A DNA stretch of 64,000 nucleotides, taken from contig NZ_JBALOX010000095.1 of assembly GCF_036965165.1 (NCBI RefSeq), forward strand, positions 1-64,000, written 5' to 3'. The DNA is from Ferdinandcohnia sp036965165. Its GTDB lineage: Bacteria; Bacillota; Bacilli; Bacillales; Bacillaceae_L. The position numbers were made by a program, and so were the translations under genes. Position 1 is the stretch's first letter, and the number at the start of each line of letters is the position of its first letter. Below are positions 63,325 through 64,000 of the stretch, one piece after another. Below the pieces are notes generated by a model, which was given only the letters and a program-made list of their open reading frames with translations, did no database searches and was not told the DNA's origin.

Positions 63325-63356
63325 AAAATAAGACCCATCGAATCGGGTCTTATTTT
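63325..63356. terminator. terminator downstream of tcyP
   Basis: AAAATAAGACCC (63325-63336) pairs perfectly with GGGTCTTATTTT (63345-63356); on the minus strand it is followed by T8, directly after the tcyP stop. Confidence 0.85.
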
Positions 63357-63365
63357 CATCATACA

Positions 63366-64000
63366 TTATGCACCTAATTGTTGAGTTGGACTTGAATATG
63401 TTTCCGTATCAAGTTCTTTTGTGATTCGACTCGTAAGCACACCTGCTGTCATACTGCCGCTTACATTAAGAGCTGTACGACCCATGTCAATTAAAGGTTC
63501 AACAGAAATCAATAAACCAGCTAATGCAACAGGTAAATCAAGAGCTGACAATACAAGAATTGCAGCAAATGTTGCTCCTCCACCAACACCAGCAACACCA
63601 AATGAGCTAATTGCAACAATCACTGTTACTGTTAAAATAAATGATGGGTCCAATGGATTGATTCCCACTGTAGGAGCAATCATCACAGCTAGCATCGCTG
63701 GATAAACACCCGCACAACCGTTTTGTCCAATGGAAAGCCCAAATGAACCAGCAAAGTTTGCAATTCCTTCTGAAACACCTAAATCATTTGTTTGTGCCTT
63801 AATGTTAAGCGGTAAGGTTCCTGCACTAGAGCGTGATGTGAAGGCAAATGTTAAAACAGGGAATGCCTTTTTCAAATAAGTGATTGGACTTAGTCCTGCA
63901 AATGTAATCAATAATAAATGGATCGCAAATACAATCAATAATGCAACATAGGATGCGACGACAAATTTTCCAAGCTTGTAAATAGCACCATAATCACTAG
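63366..64000 (-). CDS. tcyP: L-cystine symporter TcyP, 3' part (continues beyond the window)
   Basis: The frame is open to the last base of the window, so only about 211 C-terminal codons are present. It shows the dicarboxylate/amino acid:cation symporter (SDF) fold: SDYGAIYKLGKFVVASYVAL, TFAFTSRSSAGTLPLN (the serine-rich re-entrant loop), a GGGATFAAILVLSALDLPVA segment, and NVSGSMTAG near the end. It matches TcyP (YhcL) of Bacillus, a sodium- or proton-coupled cystine importer. The true start lies to the right of the window. Confidence 0.88.
   Translation of the reverse strand, partial: SDYGAIYKLGKFVVASYVALLIVFAIHLLLITFAGLSPITYLKKAFPVLTFAFTSRSSAGTLPLNIKAQTNDLGVSEGIANFAGSFGLSIGQNGCAGVYPAMLAVMIAPTVGINPLDPSFILTVTVIVAISSFGVAGVGGGATFAAILVLSALDLPVALAGLLISVEPLIDMGRTALNVSGSMTAGVLTSRITKELDTETYSSPTQQLGA

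Overview
The window is about 64 kb of low-GC DNA with AGGAGG-type ribosome binding sites, sigma-A promoters and many spore genes. These include two GerA-family germinant-receptor operons, YjcZ and YmaF small spore proteins, and LPxTA wall-anchored proteins. It therefore comes from an endospore-forming Bacillaceae chromosome (Bacillus, Neobacillus or Peribacillus type); the species cannot be fixed from the sequence alone. No rRNA, tRNA, CRISPR array, prophage or complete insertion sequence was seen.

Layout. 0-15.3 kb: a carbohydrate locus. It holds two very large wall-anchored surface proteins (LRR plus TIM-barrel isomerase; discoidin plus beta-helix), a LacI-type regulator with three evenly spaced operators, a tripartite tricarboxylate-type transporter (TctC-B-A) and two Gfo/Idh/MocA oxidoreductases. 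A fourth copy of the same operator lies just ahead of the first surface gene, so the set looks like one regulon. 15.3-18 kb: a gene graveyard (a frameshifted gene, a LysR fragment with an in-frame stop, a PfkB kinase fragment) around one HTH protein. 18-30 kb: a Bcr/CflA drug exporter with a damaged start, a TetR/alcohol dehydrogenase pair, germinant receptor operon A-B-C, an old yellow enzyme/MarR operon with a 24-bp palindromic operator, an acetate-type transporter and a Nif3-like protein. 30-42 kb: a YfkN-like nucleotidase, SpeG, a stand-alone TruA, two VOC/ArsR/AHSA1 stress-type genes, an EamA exporter, a DUF1456 protein and a SEC-C protein. 42-46 kb: AraC regulator, GPH sugar symporter and creatininase-family hydrolase, then a nucleotidyltransferase whose 5' end is duplicated as a fragment 11 kb away.

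46-56 kb is spore-themed: a Phe/Arg/Gly-rich 41-aa protein, germinant receptor operon A-C-D-B, two YjcZ proteins and a decayed third, two YmaF proteins (one with an in-frame stop), and two tandem paralogues of an unrecognised family inside a segment flanked by two direct copies of a long palindromic repeat. 56.7-61.9 kb: an RpiR regulator, a DctP-Q-M TRAP transporter and a zinc sugar/polyol dehydrogenase, probably a second sugar-acid or polyol uptake and oxidation unit. The right end holds a truncated PAS sensor, a VOC protein and the 3' part of tcyP.

The most novel unit is the left-end surface/transport/oxidation regulon; the least explained genes are the paralogue pair at 52.2-53.3 kb. Functions are assigned by eye from motifs; no database search was run.
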